Positions 6,891-16,055 of a DNA stretch of 19,357 nt are shown one piece after another. The notes beneath the pieces are model-generated. The model saw nothing but the letters and a program-made list of their open reading frames with translations, was not told the DNA's origin and did not search any database. Positions within the stretch are counted from its first letter, which is position 1; each line of letters opens with the position of its first letter. The DNA lies in assembly GCA_910584865.1 (NCBI GenBank), contig CAJUCE010000057.1:1-19357 (forward strand), read 5' to 3'. The stretch comes from an uncultured Acetatifactor sp. Its GTDB lineage: Bacteria; Bacillota; Clostridia; Lachnospirales; Lachnospiraceae. Made by a program: the position numbers and the translations under genes.

Positions 6891-7300
6891 GAAGCATGAT
6901 GAAAAGAAAGCAAAGAGGGCTTTTACTTCTGCTCCTTTTGGTTTTGCTTGCGGGGGCAGGCGGGTGTGCAAAGGAAGGCGGGGAAGATCCCTTTGATTTC
7001 TCGAAAATTGAGCCTAAAGACCTGAACCCGTGGACCTATGTGGAGGATACTGCGCTTTCTGAAAGCGGCCCCCTTACAGACCTTGCAGCCTCGTCCTCAG
7101 AGCTTGGAATTACCGTAGGAATCATGGGGATTGTGTTTTCTGTATTTTATATGGTGATCCGGATCTGTTTTATGCGTAGCGCGGCAGCGAAGGAAGATGT
7201 AAAACGTGAGGCGCTGATGAAAGGGATGATTGCGATTATGCTGTTCAGTATCCCGTTCTGGCTTGCGCTGTTCAAACAGTTTGCAGATTTATTAGTGTAG
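6887..7300 (+). CDS. Small membrane lipoprotein, paralogue of the gene at 6122
   Basis: A 137-residue protein with a basic start, a leucine-rich signal segment and a lipobox LAGAGGC that would be lipidated at cysteine 27. A polar linker follows, then two membrane helices (about 75-93 and 109-132) split by a charged loop (RSAAAKEDVKREA). The helical region resembles the product of the gene at 6122 in order and spacing, so the two likely arose by duplication. The start codon overlaps the stop of the PrgI-like gene by four bases with only a weak GGGGA upstream, so translation is probably coupled; an internal ATG at residue 4 is an alternative start. Being anchored by both lipid and two helices is unusual; it could be a pilin-like or channel-lining subunit. 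The exact function is unknown. Confidence 0.6.
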   Translation: MRSMMKRKQRGLLLLLLLVLLAGAGGCAKEGGEDPFDFSKIEPKDLNPWTYVEDTALSESGPLTDLAASSSELGITVGIMGIVFSVFYMVIRICFMRSAAAKEDVKREALMKGMIAIMLFSIPFWLALFKQFADLLV

Positions 7301-7316
7301 CAGAAGAGGGAGAGAC

Positions 7317-8342
7317 ATGCAGATAATAAACGATTTGGTAAGAAACATACAGATGATTGCGGCTGCGGTTATTATAATCCTTTTATTATTTGGCGGTATT
7401 GGAGTATATCTGTTCCGCACAAGAAAAACGGTGGCCGCGGAGAAGGAGGTGGATTACTCTGAGTTCAGGAGAAAGGATGTTATGGAGTACGTGAAGCTGG
7501 ATGATGTTGCAGAGGATATGCTGGTTTCAGATAATGGCAGGCGGTTCATTGCGGCAATTAAATGCCAGGGTTTTTCGTTCGCCGATGCCGAGGTAGAGGA
7601 AAAACTCCAGACGATCCGGGGCTATGTGACATTTTTTAATGTGCTTGATAATAACCCGATTCAGTACCGGCAGTCGGCCCGGGATGTGAACCTTGACGGA
7701 CTGATTAAAGACTATCAGGAACAGGCGGCAAGGCTGCAGGAACGCCGTTTTTCCCTGAATCTAGACTATACCGATACAAAAGAAGAATCAGAAGCGCCGG
7801 ATCTCCTGGCAGAGGATTATAACATCTATTATGAGAAATTGAAACAGATGCAGAGGGAACTGATCTCATTAGGCTACCAGATTGACCAGTTAAATGCACA
7901 GATCCAGTATATGACGGCCATCTCAGGAGAAAATGCGGAGGCAAAGCGGGAGGAGATATACGTCTTTGACTGGCAGTACAACGCGGTTGACTTTTCCTCT
8001 CAGACGCTGGAAGAGCAGGAGGTCTATCAGCGTGCGGAAGCGCAGCTTAAGGAAAAGGCAAGCGCATATATCACTGCGCTGCGAAACTGCGGAGTCCATG
8101 CCAAACGGATGACCGGTGTGGAGCTCTTAGAGGAGATCCGGAGATACACACATCCGGTCTCGGCAGCAAAAGGGACTGTAGAGGATATTGTTCAGTCAGC
8201 GTATGACAGTATCTGTGTTTCCAGTGATTCATTAAAGGAGCTAGAAGAAGCAGCGAACAGGAAGATTGTGGAGAAAATCGTACAGGAGGTCCGCACAGAT
8301 GCAGGAAGGAGGCAGAGCCATGCGAGAATTACTAATCCATAA
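7317..8342 (+). CDS. Membrane protein with VirB4 N-terminal-like domain (TrsD-type)
   Basis: A 341-residue protein with one N-terminal membrane helix (about 12-33). Residues 50-130 read like the N-terminal domain of VirB4-class ATPases: a VKLDDVAEDMLVSDNG stretch, then a strand FIAAIKCQGFSF and a helix leading to PIQYRQSARDVNL. No Walker motifs are present. The second half is helical with coiled-coil-like stretches (126-150, 170-210). AGAGGGAG just before ATG 7317 supports the start. Its 3' end overlaps the VirB4 gene by 23 bases. In staphylococcal trs-type operons, as I recall them, a separate gene product of this kind precedes the ATPase; the equivalence to TrsD is by position and pattern only. 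It probably joins the ATPase to the membrane channel. Confidence 0.55.
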   Translation: MQIINDLVRNIQMIAAAVIIILLLFGGIGVYLFRTRKTVAAEKEVDYSEFRRKDVMEYVKLDDVAEDMLVSDNGRRFIAAIKCQGFSFADAEVEEKLQTIRGYVTFFNVLDNNPIQYRQSARDVNLDGLIKDYQEQAARLQERRFSLNLDYTDTKEESEAPDLLAEDYNIYYEKLKQMQRELISLGYQIDQLNAQIQYMTAISGENAEAKREEIYVFDWQYNAVDFSSQTLEEQEVYQRAEAQLKEKASAYITALRNCGVHAKRMTGVELLEEIRRYTHPVSAAKGTVEDIVQSAYDSICVSSDSLKELEEAANRKIVEKIVQEVRTDAGRRQSHARITNP

Positions 8343-10536
8343 CCGGACAATGGTTTTTATGGTCATAGCAGGACTTCTTATAACCGCTTTCATATTGGCA
8401 GTAGTCCTATGCCTTGCGCTTCATAAGAAAAAGGACAGGCTGGCAGAGGATATCCGGAAGCAGAGGCTTAAGAAACGGGCGAAGGTTGCGGAGGCGAGAA
8501 AAGTAGTGTCGCCGGATGGTATCAACCCGAACCCTATGTCCTACACCGTCATACATGACGCGGGACATGATATCTATGTCCGGAGCTTTACAATAGATAC
8601 GCTTCCAAAGAGGACAGTGTTCGCATCTACTTTTCCGGCGCTGTTCAATTTTGACCGGATGACAAGCTCTGTTTTCATTGAGCCGATTGGGGAAGGACGG
8701 GCTTCACACCTTCTTGACGGGCGTATCGTGGAGATAGAGACGAACATGATTACGGCAGAAAAAAATGCGGACAGGAATCAGCTCAGGAAACTGAACGCGA
8801 AACTTAAGGATGCCGAAGTCTGGGCGCAGAGGATTGAGACAGGCGATAACAGCCTTTACCATGTATATTTTCTTTTTACCATTATGGCAGAAAATCTCGA
8901 AAAGCTGAACCGCAGGACGGACGCTTTCCGGAATCTGGCAAAAGAAAAGCAGATTACCATATCCTGCTGCTATTCCCTGCAGGCGGAGAGCTACCTGACA
9001 GGCATGCCGCTGATGTACCGCTATCAGGCGGCGGCAGGGCCCATCCGTTCCAGCGGATTAAAGCGACATATACTGGATAAACTCAGTGTGGCAAGTATCT
9101 TCAACCACACGCAGGACAGTTTTTTCCATCCTCAGGGGATCATTATCGGGCGCAATATGAGTACAGGCATGCCGGTGGCTTTTGATGTCTATGAGAAGAA
9201 GCATAACGGCTATAATATGGTGTTTGCAGGGATGACCGGAACTGGGAAATCGGCCTGTATGAAGATACTGGCATCTAGATACATCACAAAGAACGGATAC
9301 CGTTTTGTATGTATTGACTCCCAGGCGAAGGGGAACCGGGGTGAGTACGCAATGCTGGCGGATATCATGTGCGGCACAAACTATGAGATAAAGAATAATG
9401 CGGGGAACGTTATCAATCTGTTTGATATTGACAAGGAGGAAGAATGGTCGGAAATCAGCGGTACATATGAAGTGCTTCGGCTCCAGGACAAGATAGCAAA
9501 TGCAAAATCCGATCTGATGACATTGATTCAGGGCGGGAAAGAGCCGGCGGAGTTCTCGCTTGTCACCCACATTGAGAGGATCGTTACGGATATTATTGTA
9601 GAATTGTATGAGGAAAAGGGAATTTATGACAATGTGGTGGAATCCTTGTATGAATCCGGCAAGGGGCTTAAGAACGGTGTCCTGACAAGCGGAAAGATAA
9701 GAAAAAGAATGCCGGTGCTTATGGATTTCTATAAAAAGGCGCTCTTGAATGACAAGGTAAATACGATTTCAGAACATAAGAAGGCATACCGGATTATCCT
9801 GGACAGTTTAAAGGATCGTGTCCGCGAACTGTATTACTGCCCGGAGTGCATGGCCTTTTATAGCAGGGAAGAATGGAAAAAGAACAGGGTGTGCTCCTGC
9901 AAGGGGAAAATATTAAAGATTCACGGCTCAAAGGCTTATTATGACGGGCAGAGCACAATCAAGATCAGGGAGAATGAATGCTTTACAAACATTGATATTT
10001 CCCAGCTCCCGGAGTCTGAGCGGCCTATCGCGCGGCAGATTGCATTAAGCTATTTAAATGAGCAGTTTATCAAGACGAATGCGACCAATCCGAAGAAGAC
10101 CCAGTGCCTGGGCGTAATCGTTGACGAGGTACACCAGAACTTCAACATGAAATCAGCGGTTGCCAGCCTGGATTATGTGGCGCGTACTTCAAGAAAAAGG
10201 CTGGTTTCCCTATGGACGGCAACACAGGCGCTGAAGGACTATGACTGCTGCAGGGAGACGGAGGCGCTTTTAAAGCAGGCGGCGGCAAAGTTTGTATTCA
10301 AGCAGTCGTATTCGGATCGGAAATGGGTGCAGGAGGCCCTGAACCTGACAAACGGGCAGACAGACCGGGTGCTGGAGTTGGGCGGAGATCCGGATGATGA
10401 TTCCGGCAGCCGGAAAGGGGAGGTCTGCATTGTGGATAATGGAAAGGTCTGTTTTTGCAAGCTAGACTACCTTCAGGCGGCTGAGGCGGTGTTCGTAGAG
10501 ACAGATCCCCGGATTATACAGCAGATGTATGCATAA
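8320..10536 (+). CDS. VirB4-like conjugation ATPase (TraE/TrsE type)
   Basis: A 738-residue ATPase that powers the mating-channel type IV secretion system. I choose ATG 8320 because AAGGAGG (8306-8312) is seven bases upstream; upstream ATGs at 8266 and 8299 lack such a site. There is one N-terminal membrane helix (about 10-32), a VirB4 N-terminal region, then Walker A GMTGTGKS at 304-311 and Walker B VIVDEVHQ with the acidic pair D602-E603. A cysteine set at 507, 510, 525 and 527 forms a putative zinc ribbon inserted in the ATPase region. The C-terminal part includes the usual VirB4 segment after Walker B (TSRKRLVSLWTATQALKDY). The neighbours (PrgI-like, TrbL-like, lysozyme) agree. The N-terminal membrane helix and zinc ribbon are less usual in proteobacterial VirB4. 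Confidence 0.93.
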   Translation: MRELLIHNRTMVFMVIAGLLITAFILAVVLCLALHKKKDRLAEDIRKQRLKKRAKVAEARKVVSPDGINPNPMSYTVIHDAGHDIYVRSFTIDTLPKRTVFASTFPALFNFDRMTSSVFIEPIGEGRASHLLDGRIVEIETNMITAEKNADRNQLRKLNAKLKDAEVWAQRIETGDNSLYHVYFLFTIMAENLEKLNRRTDAFRNLAKEKQITISCCYSLQAESYLTGMPLMYRYQAAAGPIRSSGLKRHILDKLSVASIFNHTQDSFFHPQGIIIGRNMSTGMPVAFDVYEKKHNGYNMVFAGMTGTGKSACMKILASRYITKNGYRFVCIDSQAKGNRGEYAMLADIMCGTNYEIKNNAGNVINLFDIDKEEEWSEISGTYEVLRLQDKIANAKSDLMTLIQGGKEPAEFSLVTHIERIVTDIIVELYEEKGIYDNVVESLYESGKGLKNGVLTSGKIRKRMPVLMDFYKKALLNDKVNTISEHKKAYRIILDSLKDRVRELYYCPECMAFYSREEWKKNRVCSCKGKILKIHGSKAYYDGQSTIKIRENECFTNIDISQLPESERPIARQIALSYLNEQFIKTNATNPKKTQCLGVIVDEVHQNFNMKSAVASLDYVARTSRKRLVSLWTATQALKDYDCCRETEALLKQAAAKFVFKQSYSDRKWVQEALNLTNGQTDRVLELGGDPDDDSGSRKGEVCIVDNGKVCFCKLDYLQAAEAVFVETDPRIIQQMYA

Positions 10537-10549
10537 CAGAGGGGCGAAT

Positions 10550-13500
10550 ATGAAATATAAAAAGAAAAACAGGAGAGCGGCATGTGCGGTATGCGTTCTC
10601 CTTATGATCCTGATGGCCGGCAGCATGGGAGTATATGCCACGGAACTTCCGGATGATTTTACAGCGGGGCAGGACAGCCTGGATAATGATGTTGACCAGG
10701 CGAACGAAGACCGTTTTTCGGGAAGATCCCCATGGCTTGACAATGCGGATGAAACGATATATTCAGACACCGTGGATGCGGCAGACGAGGTGCAGGATAT
10801 CGAGCCGGGGGAGCCGGGGATGGTGGAAAAGTATCTCTCGGAGCTGATCCGGAATGCGGCAAGCAGCCTGATCTCGCTGATAGAGAAGAATCTTGGGGCA
10901 GGGTTGGATCACATTATTTACGGCCGTGTGGGGAGCGGGAAACCGAATTCCGTGAATATATTTGCCTTTGAGCTCAGGTCAGGGAACCCTTATGGCGTGA
11001 CCGCTTCGATATGCTACACATTGATCCGGAGCATGTCGTTTGTATTCTTGGGCATTGGCTTTGTATACCTGCTGGCTAAGAGCGCCTGGACGGGGCAGAC
11101 GGCGCAGAGCCGGGAAAAGGTGAAGGCAGGCTTTTATTCCACGGCAATGAAATTTGCTGTGCTGACGCTTATGCCGTATGTTTTCGATGTTGTCCTGTAT
11201 GCCAGGGATGTAGCGCTTTACGGCATTAAGAGCGCCACAGGGGAGATGATAACCGGAGGTGCGACGCTTTCTCTGGCGAAGGCGTTTTTGATCAATGCGG
11301 AAAGGACAGGGAGGTTTATTGATTCCCTGATGTATCTGGGAACGGTGCTGCTTACCCTTTACTTTGCGGTTTTATATGTGGCGCTGGCGATTGATCTGCT
11401 GATCTGCTTTGTGGCATTTCCCATTATGTGCCTGATGCATTCCCCTAAAAGAGACCTTCTGGGGAACTGGATGATGAATGTATTGTCAGATATCCTTACT
11501 CCTGTGCTGGATGCAGTGCTCTTACTGGTGCCGCTCCTGGCCAGTATAATGCTTGCCGATGTGATTAAGGGGATTGCAATCATTCAGATGATCATGTGTA
11601 TGCTCATTATTCCCTCACGGAACCGCATTAAGGTCCTGCTTGGCGTCCAGAGCAATGAGCGCGGAGGGTTATTCGGGGTTATGGCGCTTGCAACGCTTGG
11701 CCGCGCGCTTACAAATAAGGCAAAGAGCGCATTCGGCCGTGTTTCCGATATCCATTCCGACCTGCAGAAAAGCAAAATGCATAAGGAACTGGCTGAAAGC
11801 GATGAAGAGGAGAGGGAGTCGCTGCTTGGAGGATACAGCCAGAATGGGGAATCTTTGAAAGGGTATTCCCAGGACAGATATGAAGATAAACGTCCGGACC
11901 AGGGCGGGCTTTTGGAGGAAGTGGATTCTTCTGACCTGGAACGTGCAGGGGGACGTTTTGATGGGGCAATTATGGATGATGGGACTGCTATTTCTGATTA
12001 TGAGTCAGGGTCTTTGGAGGAGGACGGATTCGATGAAACGGAAGCCCTCAAGGCGCAGGGAGATAAGGAACATCCGGGAATCAAACCTTCGGAAATTCCT
12101 GCGGGTGGGGAGGGAAACGATACCGTAGGAGCACAGGCCGAAGGAAACTTTGCTGTGAATGAAGAAGAACCGCATGGCGGGGAAGGTTCCCTGTCAGGGG
12201 CTTCTTTTATCGGTGACATGGAAAGTGAAGGCAGCACATCCGTGGAATCAGACCAAATGCTTACGAAGAATGAGGCTCTTAGGAAGCTTGACCGTGCCAT
12301 GGAACAGAAACAGGATACCATTGACGGGTTGCGGGCGCAGAAGGCGCATTTCCAGAGCGAAGAAAAGAGATTCGCAAGGGAAAAGCTAGAGTATGAACAA
12401 GGCTCTGAGGAGAAACAGGCACTGGAAAAGAGACGGGCGGAAGCAGCGCTTCGGGCAGCACAGACCGAGCAGAAAATTGCAGGACAGCTGCGGGATATGA
12501 ATATGCTCCGGAATCAGGCGAAAGCAATCCGGGGCGGACAGGGCGGCGCGGTGCCAAGTGCCTTTGATGATGCAAGGTCTGAGATCATCTGTAAGCGTGC
12601 TAATATCAATAACTTTGAACAGCCGGAGTTTAGAAATGCACTTTCCAATGAACAGCTTAAGAAGCTGTACAGGCAGAGGGCGGTTTCGGGAATTGTAAAA
12701 GGAACTGCTTCTGTGGCCGGCGGCATGGCGGGCGCGGCCTTTTTAGGAGGCGGGAGCATATTCATGCAGCCATCGACGGCGGCGATGGCTGCAGCGGCCG
12801 GCGCACTGGGAGGCACAGCAGCCGGAAACGGAGTAGCAGTCGCGGCAATGACAGGTACAAAGGCGGCCAGGAACGCTGTGGGAACTGCTGTAATGGCAGG
12901 TACGAATACAGACGGAAGTGCAGCGGATATTGCCGCATACTCTGCCGGTGCTGTGGCCAGGAACGGGAATGCGGTGTATAACGGCATTTATCGGGAACCT
13001 GTGGTAAGAGCTGCAGCCAGTGCTGATTTTAAAGCGGCTCACGGCGGGGCAGATGTTTCGCCGGTTTTCCCGGCAACTTCAGGTACGCCCGGACCGGACA
13101 GTCATGATGCCGGACCGGAGACGGTACTGCCTGAAAAACCTGAAGTGAGGATTCCAGACGCAACGAACAAGGCAGCTGCTGTTGCGGCGCAAGGCGAAGC
13201 GGCCCTCCGGAAGATCCAGGCGGAAATAGAGCGGGACAGTACAGAGGCGCTGAAGAAGATCATTACATCTTCCGGAGAACTGCGTAACAGCGCGGCGCTG
13301 ATTGCCCTGAAAAATGCCAATATTGAGACGGAAAAGTACAGGGCAACGGTCAGGGAGACACAGGGGATTAAGCTTACACAGCGGCAGGAGCGTACAAAAC
13401 GCATTGAACTGCAGACAGAATATATGACGGAAGAGGTCATGAAGAAACTCAGCTTACAGCCAGATTATGAGAAAGGAACAGAAAGATACCATTCTGCAAA

Positions 13501-13561
13501 AGAATCCATCCGGGAGAAGATACGCACGATCATTGAGAAGCAGAATAAGGATATTTTCTAA
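10550..13561 (+). CDS. TrbL/VirB6-like polytopic channel protein with long C-terminal tail
   Basis: A 1003-residue protein. The start ATG 10550 follows GAGGGG (10539-10544); an in-frame ATG at 10529 would overlap the VirB4 stop. A signal peptide is visible (basic start, VLLMILMAGS core, VYA before ATELPDD). An acidic external segment follows, then about five to six hydrophobic helices between residues 150 and 360, the TrbL/VirB6 layout. After that comes a very long soluble tail: an acidic, low-complexity stretch (about 400-575), a coiled coil (about 577-657), an alanine/glycine-rich segment (about 714-813) and a terminal charged helix-rich region. In conjugation systems VirB6/TrbL forms the inner-membrane part of the DNA path. 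The tail may plug, gate or reach through the thick wall; that is inference. Confidence 0.8.
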   Translation: MKYKKKNRRAACAVCVLLMILMAGSMGVYATELPDDFTAGQDSLDNDVDQANEDRFSGRSPWLDNADETIYSDTVDAADEVQDIEPGEPGMVEKYLSELIRNAASSLISLIEKNLGAGLDHIIYGRVGSGKPNSVNIFAFELRSGNPYGVTASICYTLIRSMSFVFLGIGFVYLLAKSAWTGQTAQSREKVKAGFYSTAMKFAVLTLMPYVFDVVLYARDVALYGIKSATGEMITGGATLSLAKAFLINAERTGRFIDSLMYLGTVLLTLYFAVLYVALAIDLLICFVAFPIMCLMHSPKRDLLGNWMMNVLSDILTPVLDAVLLLVPLLASIMLADVIKGIAIIQMIMCMLIIPSRNRIKVLLGVQSNERGGLFGVMALATLGRALTNKAKSAFGRVSDIHSDLQKSKMHKELAESDEEERESLLGGYSQNGESLKGYSQDRYEDKRPDQGGLLEEVDSSDLERAGGRFDGAIMDDGTAISDYESGSLEEDGFDETEALKAQGDKEHPGIKPSEIPAGGEGNDTVGAQAEGNFAVNEEEPHGGEGSLSGASFIGDMESEGSTSVESDQMLTKNEALRKLDRAMEQKQDTIDGLRAQKAHFQSEEKRFAREKLEYEQGSEEKQALEKRRAEAALRAAQTEQKIAGQLRDMNMLRNQAKAIRGGQGGAVPSAFDDARSEIICKRANINNFEQPEFRNALSNEQLKKLYRQRAVSGIVKGTASVAGGMAGAAFLGGGSIFMQPSTAAMAAAAGALGGTAAGNGVAVAAMTGTKAARNAVGTAVMAGTNTDGSAADIAAYSAGAVARNGNAVYNGIYREPVVRAAASADFKAAHGGADVSPVFPATSGTPGPDSHDAGPETVLPEKPEVRIPDATNKAAAVAAQGEAALRKIQAEIERDSTEALKKIITSSGELRNSAALIALKNANIETEKYRATVRETQGIKLTQRQERTKRIELQTEYMTEEVMKKLSLQPDYEKGTERYHSAKESIREKIRTIIEKQNKDIF

Positions 13562-13570
13562 AAAAAGAAT

Positions 13571-14512
13571 ATGGGAAAAAGAAAAAATATCATAGCCCTT
13601 TTTCTGGTGTTGGCGGTGATCTTGCAGCTGTCAGGATGTGAATTCCCGGGAGATGATAATATGTACGGAACGGCCAATGTATCCCCGCTTGTGGAGCGGT
13701 GGAGGCCGTATGTGCAGGAATATGCGCAGAAATACGGGGTGGGAAAATATGTTGAGATCCTGCTTGCCATGATCGCACAGGAGTCGGGCGGGGATTCTGA
13801 CAGGTATCCTGATATTCTGCAGTGTTCCGAAAGCGCGGGTATGGCGCCGAACAGTATCACAGACCCGTTGGTGAGCCTGGAACAGGGAATACGGTATTTT
13901 GCGGCCCTGGCGGAATCTGGAAAAAAGGCAGGGGTAGATATGGATACGGTCATCCAGTCTTATAATTTCGGGGGCGGCTACATAACCTATGTCTGCGATC
14001 ATTACGGAGGAAAGCATTCGGAAGAAGCGGCCCGCAGCTTTTCAGGCATGATGGCAGCCAGATCCGGGTGGAGTAGCTATGGGGACGTGAAATATGTAGA
14101 ACATGTCCGTTCTCATATGCATGCGTCTTCTGCCGGCGGCGCCATGGAAAACTATGAAGCAATGTATGCGGTAATGAAGGAATATGAAAATGTGCCCTAT
14201 GTATTTGGAGGAACTTCAAAATCGGGGATAGACTGTTCCGCCATGTCACAGAAGCTTTATCAGTCTGCAGGCATATCCCTGCCAAGGACGGCGCAGGATC
14301 AGTATGATGCCGTTTCCCATATCAGTGAATCCCAGGCACGCCCCGGCGATCTGGTCTTTTTTACTGCTACATATGATGCGGGGACGTTTATTACACATGT
14401 AGGGGTGTATACCGGAAACGGGCAGTTTTTTCATGCGGGCGGAAACCGCTGTCAGTTTTCTGCGTTGTCAGGATATTACAGGGAGAAGCTCGTGTGTTTC
14501 GGAAGAAAATAG
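13571..14512 (+). CDS. Bifunctional cell-wall hydrolase lipoprotein: lysozyme-like plus NlpC/P60
   Basis: A 313-residue exported enzyme that opens peptidoglycan for the mating channel. The N-terminus has a lipobox ending LQLSGC with lipidation at cysteine 23. Residues about 40-165 form a lysozyme-like/lytic transglycosylase domain with the catalytic glutamate E71 in MIAQESGG and the later SYNFGGGYI stretch. The C-terminal NlpC/P60 peptidase has the catalytic triad C222 (in GIDCSAM), H276 (in ITHVGVY) and H288 (in FFHAGG). This two-domain plan matches CwlT of ICEBs1 and related elements. ATG 13571 is nine bases after the preceding stop with only a purine-rich A-tract in front, so translation is probably coupled. 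Confidence 0.93.
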   Translation: MGKRKNIIALFLVLAVILQLSGCEFPGDDNMYGTANVSPLVERWRPYVQEYAQKYGVGKYVEILLAMIAQESGGDSDRYPDILQCSESAGMAPNSITDPLVSLEQGIRYFAALAESGKKAGVDMDTVIQSYNFGGGYITYVCDHYGGKHSEEAARSFSGMMAARSGWSSYGDVKYVEHVRSHMHASSAGGAMENYEAMYAVMKEYENVPYVFGGTSKSGIDCSAMSQKLYQSAGISLPRTAQDQYDAVSHISESQARPGDLVFFTATYDAGTFITHVGVYTGNGQFFHAGGNRCQFSALSGYYREKLVCFGRK

Positions 14513-14528
14513 ATAAAAGGAAGATAAT

Positions 14529-15038
14529 ATGAGAAGAAAAAAGATAGTTTTAATGTCTATCATCGTGCTAAGCCTGTTGATATTTATGGCAGCTGCACTC
14601 TTTATCAGTATGCCAGGTGGGCAGGTGCAGGAAGATGATATAGAGGTGCAGGCAGAAGAGAGGAAAGAAGAGGAGCCCACTGTCGAAGAAACCGTCCGTA
14701 AATTTGCAGAAGTATTATATACATACGATACGTCGGAGCGCATGTTTTATGAAGGCGCCGAGGAATATATGACACAGGAGGCATATGAAGCCATTGTTCC
14801 GATGTCGGATGGAGAGGATGGTGAGTTCCCGGCAAACCGGATGGTTTCAGAATTAAAGGAGCTGACCTGCTATTTCCGTACCATAGGGCAGGGGAGGGCA
14901 GAATCGATTGCGGTGGTGTGGTACAGGCTGTCCGGCTCCGGAAATTTCGGGATCCGGCAGATCGTGGAGTTATCGCTGGTGCAGGAGGATGGCTGGAAGA
15001 TTGACAGGTGTACGGTACTTGACACTATGGAACAGTAA
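14529..15038 (+). CDS. Membrane-anchored NTF2/VirB8-like conjugation protein
   Basis: A 169-residue protein with a short basic start, a membrane helix (about 6-28), an acidic linker and a globular part from about 48. The globular part has the helix-then-curved-sheet look of NTF2-like domains: a VRKFAEVLYTYD helix, then later strands ending in EDGWKIDRCTVLD, a common final strand of such folds. In Gram-positive conjugation systems, VirB8-like proteins (for example TcpC, TraM of pIP501) have this topology, so I infer a channel scaffold role. The sequence is too divergent to be sure by eye. AAAGGAAG before ATG 14529 supports the start; the next gene follows after 12 bases. Confidence 0.55.
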   Translation: MRRKKIVLMSIIVLSLLIFMAAALFISMPGGQVQEDDIEVQAEERKEEEPTVEETVRKFAEVLYTYDTSERMFYEGAEEYMTQEAYEAIVPMSDGEDGEFPANRMVSELKELTCYFRTIGQGRAESIAVVWYRLSGSGNFGIRQIVELSLVQEDGWKIDRCTVLDTMEQ

Positions 15039-15050
15039 AGGAGGGCCGGT

Positions 15051-16022
15051 ATGCAGGAACAGATGGAAAAGCTGTATATATTATGCGGACTGTCCAGTGA
15101 GGCCAGTGATGATATCTGCGGTGCGCTTCAGGAAACGGCCCGCGCAAAAGGGTTTGAGACCGTGTGCGTCAGCAGGTACCGCAAAGAGGGAATCCGACAG
15201 TATGTAAGTGAACATCCGGAATTCCGCCTTCTGGTGCTGCAGGAAGCAATGCAGAGCAGCTATCCGTATACAGCAGAGGAACTGGCAGAGCTGATGGATG
15301 ATTATAACCTGAATATCGTTATTTCCCTGCGCAAATCCCACCGGGCGAATACATACATGAAAGTGCTTTATACGGCGGGCATATTGAATGCGCTGTACGA
15401 GGAGGACGCAACGGCCGAGAATATCATGGAGAGGATTCTTTATCCGAGAACCCGCCGGGAGTGTAGGGAGTATTACCAGATATCCACGGTGGCAGACGCC
15501 ATGCGTTCCCTGGAGATTGTGGATGAAGACCGTATGAAGGGATACCTTTCCTATGTGGAGGAGACGAAAGACGAAGAAGAGATTAGAAAAAAATATCATT
15601 ACGTTGCAAATTCTCTAAATATCATAGAAAATATATACTTAGTTGAGCATTTTTCCGAGAGGGTAAAGGATACGCTTGGTTCTGATGAAATGTATCGGCA
15701 GGTAACAGGAGTAAAAGAAAAAAAGAGGCGGCACTGGCCTTTTAAGAAGAATCAGGAGCTTCCTCCCAATCTGAAGGTTCTCAGGCAGCCGGAAAAGGAG
15801 ATCTACCCAAGGGCGCCGTCCGCTGCGAAGGAAAAGGAAATCCCGCGTGCAAAAGAGCACGAGGTGGCGGACATGATTGATGAGGACATTTCTGATTTGC
15901 TTGGTTTTAGCGCGGATGAAAAGGATTTCCCGACAGGGGTTCTTGAGGCGCTGCCAAAAGAGGAGGACGCAGAAGAAAAAGGCGCCTTTAGTAAGGCAGA
16001 AAGGAGAAGGCTGTCATTTTGA
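15051..16022 (+). CDS. Unrecognised soluble protein at end of secretion operon
   Basis: I do not recognise this 323-residue protein. The first 110 residues alternate short strands and helices (KLYILCGLSS, then FETVCVSRY, FRLLVLQE, LNIVISLRKS), a layout reminiscent of receiver-like or Rossmann-type domains such as the pseudo-receiver of TadZ, though no phospho-acceptor or nucleotide motif is clear. The middle (110-225) is helical and charged; the last 100 residues are lysine/glutamate-rich and probably disordered. There is no signal peptide or membrane helix, so it is likely cytosolic. AAAGGAGG seven bases before ATG 15051 makes the start secure. Placement at the end of the operon suggests a role in assembling or regulating the channel. 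Confidence 0.6.
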   Translation: MQEQMEKLYILCGLSSEASDDICGALQETARAKGFETVCVSRYRKEGIRQYVSEHPEFRLLVLQEAMQSSYPYTAEELAELMDDYNLNIVISLRKSHRANTYMKVLYTAGILNALYEEDATAENIMERILYPRTRRECREYYQISTVADAMRSLEIVDEDRMKGYLSYVEETKDEEEIRKKYHYVANSLNIIENIYLVEHFSERVKDTLGSDEMYRQVTGVKEKKRRHWPFKKNQELPPNLKVLRQPEKEIYPRAPSAAKEKEIPRAKEHEVADMIDEDISDLLGFSADEKDFPTGVLEALPKEEDAEEKGAFSKAERRRLSF

Positions 16023-16055
16023 GGAGATTTTGGCCAGAGAAGGTGAGGTGTAGTT

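Noticed and set aside
9058..9570. 170-codon minus-strand frame inside the VirB4 gene
   Set aside because: It is opposite the Walker A region of a clear VirB4 gene; its protein shows no motif or plausible start signal.
11640..12389. Several 70-80 codon plus-strand frames inside the TrbL-like gene
   Set aside because: They overlap the tail of the TrbL-like protein in another frame and have no independent start signals; the compositional bias of the tail explains the open frames.
15081..15599. 172-codon minus-strand frame opposite the 15051-16022 gene
   Set aside because: The plus-strand gene has a perfect ribosome binding site and operon context; the antisense frame has neither.
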